From the NCBI RefSeq assembly GCF_000208745.1, contig NC_030856.1, forward strand, positions 726,354 through 790,353: a DNA stretch of 64,000 nt. The letters are read 5' to 3'. The position numbers and the translations under genes were made by a program. Each line of letters begins with the position of its first letter. The first letter of the stretch is position 1. The stretch is from Theobroma cacao (lineage: Eukaryota > Streptophyta > Magnoliopsida > Malvales > Malvaceae). The notes under the pieces are model-generated. The model worked only from the letters and a program-made list of their open reading frames with translations, made no database searches and was not told the DNA's origin. This document shows, piece after piece, positions 32,791 through 45,500 of this stretch.

Positions 32791-34887
32791 ATGGAAATCC
32801 CATTGCCTCTGAATAAACTATCTCTACCATCAATAACCAAGTAAGTTCCTTCTTGTGTTTTTGTTTTCATTTTTTTCTAATTTTATTGACACAATTATTT
32901 CTCTTTTTCTTTGTTTTTTTGTTCAAAGTGGGGATAGTGTATATGTCGTTTTGGTATCCACTGGAAGCTTCAATCCTCCTACTTTGATGCACTTACGCAT
33001 GTTTGGTATGTGTTATTTCTCTCTTGTTCTCCTTCTTTTCCTTTTGTTAGTTTATTTTTCATTTCTTTTTATTAGTTTTGTTGTTCTTTTATGGTTAGAG
33101 CTGGCCAGAGATGCATTGAATTCAGATGGGTTTTGTGTTATAGGAGGCTATATGTCACCTGTAAATGATGCATACAAGAAAAAGGTGAGTCTTTGCTGAA
33201 TTGCTAATGGTAGAATTTACAAAAAAAAATCCTCAACTTTTGTTTTGATGTCATTAGCATCTTGGAAATGGTAGATGATTTGGTTGCCTATAGTTGATGA
33301 AACTCGATTGCCGGTGTATAAGATAATGATCCTGAAACAAAATGAATCAATGGATAGAGGCAACAGTGTATTATTCAAGGTTCATATGTGCTTGTCTTGT
33401 TCTATGGTTATATATACAACAATTGAGTAGCTTTATCTAATGATTGCAGGGCCTTATAGCTGCTGAACATCGAACCGAGTTGTGTAATTTAGCCTGCAAA
33501 AGTTCTGAATTTATAATGGTAGATCCTTGGGAGGTAACTAATTTTTCCTTCTCTGGCTGCATTTTGCAAATTTGTTCAGAAATCGGAGTTTGATTTTATA
33601 GCATATCTATGCGTTGCGAAGTATGATTTGGCCTTGTTTCTTTTCAAATTTTTGTCTGAAACTAACCCGAAACTTTTGATGCTTTCTCACAGGCAAATCA
33701 AAGCACTTTTCAGCGCACTCTAACTGTTTTGTCTCGAGTCAAGAGCTTCTTGACTGAGGGTGGACTAATACCCAAGGGTATGTAAGCAGGAAACTTATCC
33801 TTGCTTTCCTTGCTTTATGTGTTGAGCAACATAATCCTGATTATGTCATCCTAATTCCTCCTATCAGTATAATTAATAGATATATATATATATATATATA
33901 TACACACGTATCAGCGAGCGAGAGTGGGTTGATTGCTTGATTGTATTGGAGGATATGTTCTGTTGCTCAGGAACTATCTCTCCAAGATCTATCATATTAC
34001 AATTCAATAACTTTACTTCCTTTATGTATTTTTACCTTTAGCTTTCCTCCTAATGATGTTTAATGGAATCTCCTCGTTGTTCCACAGGAGATACTAAGTG
34101 TGATATCTCTGGCTTTTTGCAGAATCCCTTAAAGTCATGCTTGTTTGTGGTTCTGATTTACTTCAATCTTTTAGCATTCCTGGCTTTTGGATCCCGGAGC
34201 AGGTATATGCTTATATTAGTTTGTATGATATAGATGTTACCGGATTGAGGAGACTTAACATTATCATTATTCTAAGTTTTGTGCTTACACTGGCACAATT
34301 TGAATCTGAAAACACCAACTTTAATTATTTTTATCAAATTCCAGGTTAGATCCATATGCAAAGATTATGGTGTGGTTTGCATTCGCAGAGAAGGACAAGA
34401 TGTGGAAAAAATCATCACTGACGATGAAATTTTGAATGAAAACAGGGTGAGTCGAATTTCTTTATTTTTTCCAATTTTCCACAAGCAGCAAAATCAAGGC
34501 CTTAATTCCTGGTCATTACTCTTGACAATATCTGAATTTTTGGTCAACTCTGTAAGAGAACTTTGAACTTTGACTAGTTAGATACATATCACTACTGTTA
34601 GCATTATGCTCTTTGTTTCTTTCAGGATAACATAAAAATTGTGGATGAACTAGTACCAAACCTAATCAGTTCAACTAAAGTGAGGTAAACTGCTTTATTT
34701 GTTAATGTACTGAACGAAAAATCTAACATCTTTTCCGAGGCTAATATTAGTGGAGATCCCCCTTGTTTTCTTCATTTGGTCCAGGGAATGCATTTCAAGA
34801 GGATTGTCTATAAAATACCTGACAGTAGATGAAGTGATTGATTATATCAGAAAACACCATCTGTACTTGAACTTGGATGAGAAGTGA
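32791..34887 (+). CDS. NMNAT: Nicotinate/nicotinamide mononucleotide adenylyltransferase
   Basis: Catalyses NaMN/NMN plus ATP to NaAD/NAD, the adenylation step shared by de novo and salvage NAD synthesis. Nine exons in phase give 241 residues: 32791-32840, 32929-33005, 33099-33184, 33450-33533, 33693-33777, 34123-34202, 34345-34446, 34626-34684, 34785-34887. The nucleotidyltransferase GxFxPxTxxH motif is GSFNPPTLMH (29-38), and the second signature is the ISSTKVRE stretch near the C-terminus (ATP binding). GGYMSPVNDAY and DPWE, typical of eukaryotic NMNATs, are present. Length matches the Arabidopsis enzyme (At5g55810), which also neighbours WYRD. No targeting peptide is apparent. Confidence 0.95.
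33880..33904. repeat. (TA)n microsatellite in NMNAT intron 5
   Basis: TA dinucleotide run continuing into CACACG, between exons 5 and 6. Confidence 0.8.
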
Positions 34888-35033
34888 CGATCGAATTAAC
34901 AAATCTTTTAATTCTTATCTGTAAAAGACCATAATTCTTTTAATTCTTTTCTGTAAAAGACCATAATTGATTAAATAAACATGGTGGCTTACAATCGTTG
35001 GGATTCTATTTTGTTTTCATTTGTATAGAAGCA

Positions 35034-35351
35034 GCAATTCTACTATCTTACCAATCTGTGAGCCATGGATTGAACTCAACTCTATCACCACTCCTGTTAA
35101 CCTCAGCCAGGGTAAAGGTTCAGTTTTACAAGTTAACAGCGCAATTCTACTTTCTTACCAATCTGTGAGCCATGGATTGCACTTACTCTATCACCATTCC
35201 TGTTAACTTCAACCAGAGTAAAGGTTCAGTTTTGCAAGTTAACAGAGCAATTCTACTTTCGTACCAATCTGTGAACCATGGATTGAACCTACTCTATCAC
35301 AATTCCGGTTAACTTAATCCAGGATAAAGGTTCAGCTTTACAAGTTAACAG
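35034..35351. repeat. Three tandem ~106-base repeats downstream of NMNAT
   Basis: Units start GCAATTCTACT at 35034, 35141 and 35247 and end CAAGTTAACAG. Each contains TACCAATCTGTGA.CCATGG and TAAAGGTTCAG. The third unit is shorter by one to two bases. They are noncoding. Confidence 0.92.
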
Positions 35352-35628
35352 GCATCTTCCTTGTGCCAAACTTAAAAATTCTTAGCTCCATTTGATCACC
35401 ACCAAAAACAAAACAAAATCAGATAAAGACAAAGCACCAGCAGCTCAACTACAGTTTTTTTGTTTAACCAAAACTAATGAATCCAACACATGTTCCAAGT
35501 ACAAAGAAGCAAAGAAGAACAATCACCCTGAATGCCAACACCAATTGTTTTACCTTCTCCCCTATATTTCTAAACAATGGGTAGTTTGTCATGGTATCTG
35601 TTTATTCATATCTGTGCTTTGCTTCCCA

Positions 35629-37877
35629 TCATTTGAACTGACCAAATGGATCAAAGTTGTTGGTCAGAGAAGCCTGTGAAGACGACGACCCGGCTGCACC
35701 TGAACCATCTCTGTAGAACCCTCCCATAGCAGCAGCTGCTGCGGCAGCATCAAAGATCCCCTGGTGGTGATGTCCCATGTGGAAACCAGGCCCATAAGGC
35801 GGGGCCATCATCATGGGCCCATAGTCAATGCCACGCTTCAAAATGGGCTCACCACGCAACGAAGTCCTCTCGCTCTCGCTCTCCCTGTACCTGCCCAAGA
35901 AAACAGTCAGGGGCTCGACGTAGTCGTCGAAACCCAACTTCCCCATGGCCCAAAGCACGTCCTCCGCCGTGATGGTCTTGCGCTGCTCGCGTTGGCAACG
36001 CTCGTTGGCTTCCCCAGTGATGAAGCTGATGTACTCGGAGACGCATTCCTGGATGGTTTCCTTGGCGTCGTCGGAGATTTTGGCATGCGCCGGGAGGATG
36101 CGGCGCATGATGCGGATCACGTTGGCTATCGGCATGTATTGATCCTGCTCCCGCACCATGCACGGCGGACGCATGGTGTTGGAGTTGGCGGTGTTGCGGC
36201 CATTGTTGGTGTTTGAGGAGTCACCAGGCTGTATGACGCTCAACCCTGAAAACACAAAGCAGTATATTATTTATTTTCCGACACAAAATCTTCGTCGGAT
36301 TTTAATTTTTACAAAAATTAAAATAAGAATTTTAATTTAAATATATTTTTAAATTGTAAATCTTTCAATGTTTTTAATACGATAAAATTAAAAAATATCA
36401 TGAAAAAATAAATGTAAAAGAAAATACATTAATTAATAAAAAATATTATTTCGAAACATCTAAAAAAATTCAATATAAAAGACAAACGAAATATTAATTC
36501 ATATGACACAAAACATAAATTCCATGCTCATAAATATAACTAAAATAAATAAATAATAACTACAAAAGTCAAAGGTGACAATAAATGACAAATTAAAAGC
36601 GAAAAAAAAGTGGAGTCAAATCTTGGAAAAAGAGAAGCATATTTTTCTTCTTTTTTTCTATTTTCTCTAATTAATTCCTCTACCCAAAAAACAAATAAAA
36701 TAAATAAATAAATGCCACGTCAGCCGTTGCATGCACACGTGCCAATCCAAAGCGAGAATAAAGTGCCCCAGTCCAGGGCAAGAGCCGTTAGTGGGTCCAC
36801 GTTTTTGGGTTTGGAAAGGAGGGGGAGTGGGGCTCTGTTCAGGGCCCCTTGAAAATACGGGCCCCACCTATCACTGTTTAGATTCTTTTGTTTGGGAGTG
36901 TCTCTCTCCTCTCTCTCTCTCTCTCTCTGAAGCCCAAAGTCAAAGCCTTTTCCCTTTCTCCAGGTTTTGACATTTTTCCCTTTTTTTTCTTTTATCCCAA
37001 AAATAAAATAATTTAAAGCACAGAAAAAATAATTAAAATAAAATAAAATGACTCAATTTTTTTCATTTTTTTATCTCCAGGTTTTGATATTTTTCCTTTT
37101 TTTTCCTTCTTTAATCACAAAAATAAATAATTTAAAGCAAAGAAAAAATTATTAAAATAAAAGAAAATAAAATGACTCAAATTTTTTCAATTTTTATTAA
37201 AAAAAAGAAAATAAAGTTCTGAAGTTGGACTTTTTTTGTCTCTCTTTTCCACAAAACCTTGCATGCAAGCCATGTCAACAGTAAAAATATATATATATAT
37301 ATATATATTCAAAATTAAAAAAATAATTAAACCCCATTTTTTTATATTTTTCTTATAATATTTATAAGAACCAAAACAAATTTAAAAAGAAAAACAAGAC
37401 AAAAGACAAAAATAAAATAAAACCAACCGTTACTGTAAGAACACACAGAGAGAGTCAAAAAAGAAGCTGGTCTGAATTTTCATTTGCTTTCAACCTAAAA
37501 AGCTTCCTCTTGAGCATCAATGGTGAAAGCTCTTGTTTTCAATGGCAAATGTTGCATGCAACCCCAAAACGAAGCAAACAAACCCAAAAAGACAAAAAAA
37601 AAAAATTTAAAAGAAAAACCAAAACTCTTCATGCATGCAGCATTTCTCTATCTATCTTGAATACTCGAACTATATTTCCATCGAAAACGATAATTAATTT
37701 ATCTCGACGTGAATGATTTAATACGTAACTATGACATTTACTCGCGTCGTAAAAAATCCAAAAATAAAAAATAAAAAAATTATATATTTTTAAAGGGTTA
37801 TTTTGTGTAGGAAAGAGTTTACCAGAGCTTGATTTTGCATGCTTGTGAAAACGATTGAACCCATCGCCCCGTTCCAT
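35629..37877 (-). CDS. LEC1-type NF-YB transcription factor (NF-YB6/NF-YB9 group)
   Basis: Histone-fold subunit of the CCAAT-binding NF-Y trimer. Two exons, 37877-37823 and 36245-35629, join in phase to 223 residues; the intron is 1577 bases. B domain about 50-140: [40 protein letters not shown], then [20 protein letters not shown]. Asp77 in KISDDAK matches the LEC1-specific Asp (Lys in other NF-YBs) that is known to be needed for embryogenic function. The C-terminal region is His/Met/Ala-rich and ends [11 protein letters not shown]1-type proteins drive embryo maturation and seed storage programmes. Whether it is LEC1 or LEC1-LIKE is not certain; the neighbourhood favours L1L (NF-YB6). Confidence 0.93.
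36730..36747. promoter_or_regulatory. RY / G-box / CCAAT cluster in the NF-YB intron
   Basis: CATGCA (36730-36735) is followed directly by CACGTG (36736-36741) and then CCAAT (36743-36747). RY elements bind B3 factors such as ABI3, FUS3 and LEC2, and CACGTG binds bZIP/bHLH; composites of this sort are known in seed genes. Further CATGCA sites in the same intron: 37262-37267, 37555-37560, 37630-37635 and 37634-37639. Function is inferred. Confidence 0.5.
37287..37310. repeat. (TA)n microsatellite in the NF-YB intron
   Basis: TA dinucleotide run within the intron. Confidence 0.8.
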
Positions 37878-37998
37878 GTCTTGTCTTTCAACAACAAAAG
37901 AAAATTAAATAAAAAAAATAAAAAAGAATTTTTTCTTGGTTAAGGGATTGGTGTCCTTTGAAAGGGCAATGGACCATGTAAGTGGGGGGGATGGGGGG

Positions 37999-38005
37999 AT
38001 TTATA
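37999..38005 (-). promoter_or_regulatory. TATA box of the NF-YB gene
   Basis: TATAAAT on the minus strand, 122 bases upstream of the ATG at 37877, next to a G/C-rich run. It supports the short upstream exon as the true 5' coding exon. Confidence 0.55.
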
Positions 38006-38009
38006 GTGG

Positions 38010-39599
38010 TGCAAAGAAGCACAGTCCCATATGGCAAACCGGCGTTTCTAACGAGGAACTTGGAATTGCCGGTCACACCAACCTCTCTGATTGGACAATG
38101 CTCTTCCCCTTACCGGGATTTACAGGTGGCCAGTCAACAACCCCTTGCTCTCTGTTTTGTTGTTTTTTGTCTTAATGACTGCTTACCTTGGAAAGTGCTA
38201 ATTTTGGTATACCAAGTCATTCTCCATTCATTGCTTTTCAATTTTGGGTATTCCATGTTTATATCACATGGATAAACATCGTATTTCGTATCTCGTATAA
38301 GACAAAAATAATTATAAAATTTTTAAATATATATATGTTAAAAAATTTTAAATTTACGTTATAATTCATTAAATTATATGTTATAATTACAATTTGGTTG
38401 AAATTATCAATTTTTTTAATCTATATGTATCTATGTACCGTACTAAAGAATTTATCGTGAGTTCTCATCCGCTCTTGAGTCGAGAAATTCGATTTTGTCA
38501 ATATATTGAAATTGGAGAAATTGTGAGTTTTCTGTTGAGTTAAACTTGCCATATTATTAAATAAAGTGAAAGAATATCACATTTCATGTAGTTTTGTTAT
38601 TCATAAATTTTCGACTCACATGCCTAAAATAATTTGTGGTACCGAAAGAATGCGTGTGTCAATGCATGATTGGTGAAAAATATATTACCATTTTTGATAA
38701 ATAATTATGGTATCGGAAGAATACACATGTCAATCCGTAATTGGTGAATAATTATGATATCGAAAATAAATACACATGTCAAATCATAATTGGTGAAAAA
38801 TAACTTACCATCTTCAACGAAGGCATCCAATCCGAACATTCCATTTAGCATGAGATTTATTCAAAGGCCAACCTTTTATATTGTTAATGGCAAGGTTTTT
38901 ATTATAAAACAAGTAAATTGCACCTCGATATAATAAGAAAGTTCATTAATTCAAGGATTAAAGTGAAACTAATTGAAAAGATCAAGGTCTTGATTGATAC
39001 AATTAGAAGTTTCAAGGATGAAATTGATACAAATTGCGAATTTAAGATCTTAAAATCACAATCCATATCAACCTGCAAAACATTATCTGTTTTGAATTCT
39101 TAGATCAATTACACCTCACGGTTTTGTCCTATAATTGAAAATAATATGAATACTTAAATGCTCAATTGTACTATCATACACCACGAGACCGTGACACGAC
39201 TACCCAATAAGACCGTGACACGGCTCTCTTGTAAGACCATGACATCAATATATCACATATAAACCCATTAATTATTTCCATATCCAAATTCTAAAGTTTT
39301 GGAAAAGATTTATGTATGATAAAGAGATGTTAGCCCTTAAACAATGTATTCATCATTTAACATATACACCAACCAAGTAATAATGAAGAACACTTTGAGA
39401 TTCTTAAAATCTTAGTCCTACAAAACTGGGTGACCATGTCAACAGAGTTTGCACTGTCCTAATCATAGCTTGAGAGACTCTGAGTGTTAAATATCTAACA
39501 AAATTCACTCAGTCCCATACTTACAACTTGACTACTTGACCTAATGAAGATTAACAAATATACACATTCCCAAACTACAAAGCCTCTTTTTTACTCTCT
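38010..39599. other. Spacer between the NF-YB and SRT1 genes
   Basis: NF-YB promoter side followed by AT-rich DNA. Diverged tandem repeats: three ~50-base units at about 38635-38815 (GGTA.CG.AAGAAT....TGTCAAT...ATTGGTGAA) and three AGACCGTGACACG-like units at 39184-39245. No gene recognised. Confidence 0.5.
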
Positions 39600-42500
39600 C
39601 TATGAACTCATTTTTCGTTTCCGTCCTTTCGATCGCTTCCGGGTCGTCGTTTCAGAACCCTGCAGACCTTCTTTTCTTGGTTTCAAATCACCATTGCTTA
39701 TAAGACAGTCGAATGTTCTAACATTTGTAACAATTGCATGAACTGTAATCTCACTTTTGGGGACTAAAACAGTTCTCCTCTCAACCACTGCATTCTGCCC
39801 ACAGCTGGAATCTTGAATCGCTGCATCTCTCATCTTTTCGAATGTGGCCTTCTTATCAAGCTTAAAACCTTCAGTTGAAGCCTGCACAGTGAATAGGTAC
39901 AAATTTGTCCGGTCTCCTCAGCATACAAATAGGAAGGACATGCTTGAGAATAAACTGTTGCTTTGCCAAGCAATCCAGGAATAGTATGGCATTTAAGCAG
40001 ACAAGGGCATTGGAAATCGATGCATGGTATTTTCAATAGACATTTGACCAAGAAAAGGGAGTTAAGATTATGCTTAAAATCAAGGGTACTCCCTGTCCCA
40101 CGACTTTGCTAAACATTGCAGCCTTGAAATTAACATAAATGAGCAACAAAAAATGACTACAAAAACATCGAATGAAGGTTAAGTAATGATATTCTATCTC
40201 CTCACCTGGAAATTAAAAGGGATTTTGATTTGGGTGCTAAGACAGCCACAACCATCACTAAACTTGAGCTTCAAAAACATCTCAAATGTTTCCGTCCTTA
40301 CAGTTCTCCTGATACACATAAACAAAGAAGATGAGAGGTAGGGAAACGCCGTATATTACATAGTCCAGGACATCTAGCCTCTCCATCCGTAACATAAGGC
40401 TGGGTCAGATACTGGATATTCATTTTATGGATCCTGTGTTAGATCGAATTAATCAAGTATGAGCTATTTCGTATGTCTTGTTCATAAACAGCAAGAATCC
40501 AATTTGATGTACAAGAGACTCCCGAGAAAACCTCAAGTTGACAGACAACAGAATGGGAATTTAACCAGTAAAAATGTTTTCGCACAGCAAAACTCGATAT
40601 AACTGATATAGAAAACTTAAGGTTGACTACAGGCTCTCTCTTCATGCATTAAATTTAACTGAAACTACTCAGATGGTAGTCATATATACTAAATTGCACT
40701 ACCAAATTGCATTTGGATAGAACACTACTAGTAGACATAACATATGTACATGTTTCAGAATCCCACGCTACCTTTTCAGTAGAAATGGTGGCGTATTAAG
40801 AGTAGCTTCTTTGTAATTTTGACTGTCCGAGAAGGAAACCTGGTGCAGGGGCAAAGCAGAATAATAGGTCAAGCAAAAATACAATAATTAGGCAATAAGG
40901 TTTCATTTAAAAGACAATTACAATTAATGTAGAATGACCTGGCCCAGCCTATTTCACCTCATCATATTGATTGTATGATAAACAAGATGCAACCTTGTTT
41001 TTATTACAGGTAAGTTCTTCATGACTTGGGGAGCAGACAATAAGGACAGATTATTCCCATTTAACCATTACATTTTCCTTGGTTCCATTAATAGCTTGAC
41101 CCATTCGAAACAGAGAGAGTGGATCACCAAAACGCAAACTTGTGTCGCAAACAAAAGGATGTAAATCCTCCAGCAAATTTTCAAATATTCTTCTTTTATG
41201 GCAAGAGTTATAACTTTGAGAGCAGATTATAGAAACTTCAATGATGCCTATGACAAAGGATATGCTTCTGAAAAAGAAAAAGGGGAAAATAAAAGCCGGT
41301 GCAGAAATCTAACTTTACCTCAACAGACTTAATGAATGGCAATGGAGTGCTTAGTCCATGCACACTTGCTATGCGGATGGTCCAGTTCACAAATTTTTTA
41401 TCTGCAATGCAAACGAACAAACCATATCAGGAAGCAACAAAACAAAGCCTGAAACAATTACAAGATATTGTCTATCACATTTTGGTTATAGAAGATACAC
41501 GCATAGCTTGGCTTACCTCATTTTGGTTATAGACAATGCATAATAAATTCTTCATTTAAAAAATCTTTATAGGTTGTCTATCACATTGCAGACGAGGAGG
41601 CATGCACCATCCTAAAAGAATAAACCCATACAGATATTCTATGGGGAAAGAATTTAACTAAGCTGTTTAAAAAATGATGTGAAAACAGGCTTAACTACTC
41701 CATACAACTCTAAGAAAAGGGCTTCCCCACAGACAATATACCGAACACCAGGCTTTATCTAAAGAATTTCATATTAAGTCAGTGACATATAAGATGCATT
41801 CTTTCTCATAGAAAAGATTATAGCATAATCTTAAAAAGTATAACTTGTATATGCAAACAAACTCTTTTCTATATCTTGTATAAAAGAATTGAATTGGGAC
41901 ATTTTATTGACAATGTTACCAGAACTTAGGGACTGAGTTAGAATAGTCTGGAAGAGATCAATCCTGATATATGGAGGAATCTGCATATTAAGCCATTCCA
42001 TGACTCCTGCAATGACCTGTTCTTTTTCAAGTTAAGCATATTGCAATAGTTAACCATTATTCTTAGAGAGCACAGAGATTGAGTTGATAAATAGAGACAG
42101 GTTCAATTGTAAGATAAATAAACAGTACATTAAAGCTCTTATGCTACCTTATCTACAAAGCCATGGATCACCAAACTGGCATTCTTGTCCTTTGGAGTTT
42201 TCTGCAAAGGTGAATAAAAGACATTATAAAAACATTGACGCCATCCTTGCACATATCAAACCAACAGGAAAGGGAACAGTTGAGAAAGTTAACAACTCAC
42301 ATGTACTTGCTTAGTTTTTTACCATGACATTTTTCTTTCCCTTCAATCAATAACAATTAAGCATTTGCAAAATTAGTAGCATTTTTGGCATGAGGCCTTA
42401 AAAAGTACTAATAGATAAAAAATCTCTACCAAGGTAAGATTTTCTATCAAGAGCTCGCTACAGAACTCACTACGAAGCTTTTATCCAAAGTAGAATTCCA

Positions 42501-45500
42501 TATCGACAATTTGCAAGCCCTTTAGGGTCCCATTTTATCCTTACACTTTGTATCGAGAGGTTCATGATTCAGGGAACTTCACCCCTCAAAGATTAGGAAT
42601 TATGATGCATCTGGTAAAGCACATTCATCATCCATCACCTATACAATATCAGCTTTTACCTTGATTTAAGAAAAAAAGAAGGTATAATTTCATTTTTTTT
42701 ATTTAAAGATTTATGCAAATACTCAAACAGAGATATAATACCTGAAGATTCACAATAACAATCTTCCCCCCACCACGAAGAGATTTCAAAGGCAGATTGC
42801 ATGCAGGAGTGATCTGCAAACTGTATGGAATGGTTAAGGCCATGACCAAGAAACCATAATGAAACAAAGGATAAGTAACATTATATATAAACACCAAAAG
42901 AATCTCTAGTTGACAGGAAGCTGTGCTCCAAGGAGGAAATTGCTTCCAGGTTCAGGATCCACAAACAGCTTAGAGAATAAAGGCCATTTAAGACCAACTT
43001 GATACTTGAAATGCAACATAGGACCAGTCAATTTCCACCTTCTCCTCTATCCTTTGTCTACCTTTTTGGACTAGTTTCATTTAAGGCTTCAATCTAAGAA
43101 CTAAACTACATCAATTAGGATCCAAATTTTGATTTCAAAATGTTTTTCTAATTACTACAAAAGTAGAATGTAATTCGGAACAGTCACTTGAAATGATTTA
43201 TCCAAGATTAACATAGTCATTCTTATGGATATATTCAGTTCAGAAAATATAAAATACCAAATTAGGAGCAAAATTTGGAAAGGAGCCTTGCGAAAATTTT
43301 AGACTAGCATTTCTATAAGGTTTATTATTGCATATGCACCACTTTAGGTAGCAAAACCTTCAAAGAGGAAACTATCCATAGCTCAATTTGAGTTATCAGA
43401 ACAAGCTTCTTAACGTAATGAAGTTAAAAAGGTGGTCTACCAATGGCTTTGAAAAATCTACTGTTAGAATCTTGTATCGGCTCATGAAGAAGCTAATTCC
43501 TCAAATACTACCATCCAGAGTGGTTCACCGTGATAAGAGATAATAGCATGTTTCTGTAGATAGAACCAATATATAATTCAAAAACAAAAAGAACCATAAC
43601 AAACACAATTACCATGGCAGCATTAAGCAGGGAAACAGCTCATTACCTTGTCCCCAAACAAAGCACGACATCACCCATTCTACAGTGCTTCTCTGCTAGA
43701 TTCATCTCCTTCGGTGGCAATGCATCCTGCAGATAGAGAGAAGGAGAGGGGAGACAAGAAGCGATTCTTGGCAACATTTTCCTTTAATAAAAGGGAACCA
43801 GACAACAGACTTATCAACTAAGTTGGTTTGTATGCTTCAGGCCTCAAAGATGGAACCATAGAATCTACATATGTCAGGAAGTTTGGCATCTATTCCATTT
43901 TATCATTATTCTGAAACATACATCATACTTAGGAGTAAAAAATGAAAAATGCCAATCTAATGTTGTATACAACTATACTTCCTTCTTATTATCTTCCAAC
44001 TCTCATAGCACTGAAAGTAGGTGCACTAGTTCGGAATGCTAAGATGCCAAGAATATCATATCATTCAACCCTGATTCATATGCAATGAGGAAAATGTAAT
44101 TTATACCTCCCAGTCAAGAACTGTATCCCTAAGTTTCGCTCCACATTTCTCATCAGAACAACGTCGTGATGTCTCCTTCAATCCAATAGTTTCCACCTCA
44201 AAATCTCGCAAATACCTACATAGGTTTTGTAGCATAAGATTCTATCCATGGAAGACAAGCTTTCAAATTATTAAAAAAAAAAAGGTTGGAGATGGGACTT
44301 CTTTTATAGGTAAAGCAAATGGTAAGTATATGACAAAGCACAAAATGAGAAGAAATAAAAAAAATAAGGAAATGACCCAAAAACAGCTAAAAGAAAGGCT
44401 GTAAAGTATAATGAAAAATTATATGAGGAAAGCTAAAGAGTTGCATTTTTATTGCTAATAAAGAATGTTTCTTACTCGGCACCACACGAGGGACATGATT
44501 CCATAAACGAGTTCCCATGCAATTCAGCAAGCTTCTCCCTTGGTATTCCAGATCGAAGATGGAGACCATCGACATTCTGGTAAAAATTTGAGGGAACAAA
44601 TTAAAAAATCAAGTCAACAAGTCTGTTAGGGGAATAATTGACAGCATGTTTGAGGCTGAAAGGCAATATGAACATATTGAAAGTACTAAATTCAGCTGTA
44701 ATTCTCTTGAGGATAGGACAATAAAAAGGGAATATTTTACGCATCACAGCTCACTGAAAAGGAAACTAAAAACACAGAAGTAAGCATAGTGTTGACGACA
44801 GTATGACAGGCACCAAAATAATAACATAATCAAGCCCTACCTGACTAATAACAAACTTTAAAATGCCAGCCTTCTCTAGTTCAACCAGAGCCATATGAGT
44901 CATGCTTGGCATTGCACGGTGAAAAGGTAGTGATGCTTCAGGTAAGGGCTTACCTTCACGCTGCATTAAATAAATGAAAATTGAAGGAACCATCAAGAAG
45001 GTTATTCAGAAGGTAGCATCAAGAATGCATGAAAATTGCCAATCACTCACAGCTATAATGATACGTAATAGCTTATTTTGCAACTTAAATTTGATTGTTT
45101 TTCAAGTGAATACTTGTCCCTTGTCAAAAAATCAATTACATGTCAGCGAATTTGAAGGGAGGTTAAATAGCTGGCTAAATCAAACTCTTCTCTCTACACA
45201 TTAAATCTATTGTTTCATTTTTTTTCTTTTTGGCCTGGAACACATCAACACCATTTGATAAGGCATTCCTCAACATGCAAAATATTTCTCTTCAAAAATC
45301 AGAGGTGATTTCTTCAGAAAATCAACATGATTTAAAGAAACTGTTTTAATTTCCCAGAATTAACCTCCACGTGCACAAGTTGAGACTGCTAAACAAAGTA
45401 TTCCTCAAAAAGATAAAGAAATTTAACAAATGTTTAAAGAGAAGAAATGTCATGTTTTCACCTGCAATGTCCATATTCCTTTGGGACCTCGAAAATCCGG

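Noticed and set aside
35764..36216. 150- and 104-codon frames overlapping the NF-YB gene
   Set aside because: Shadows of the GC-rich NF-YB coding exon, which has an unmistakable histone-fold sequence.
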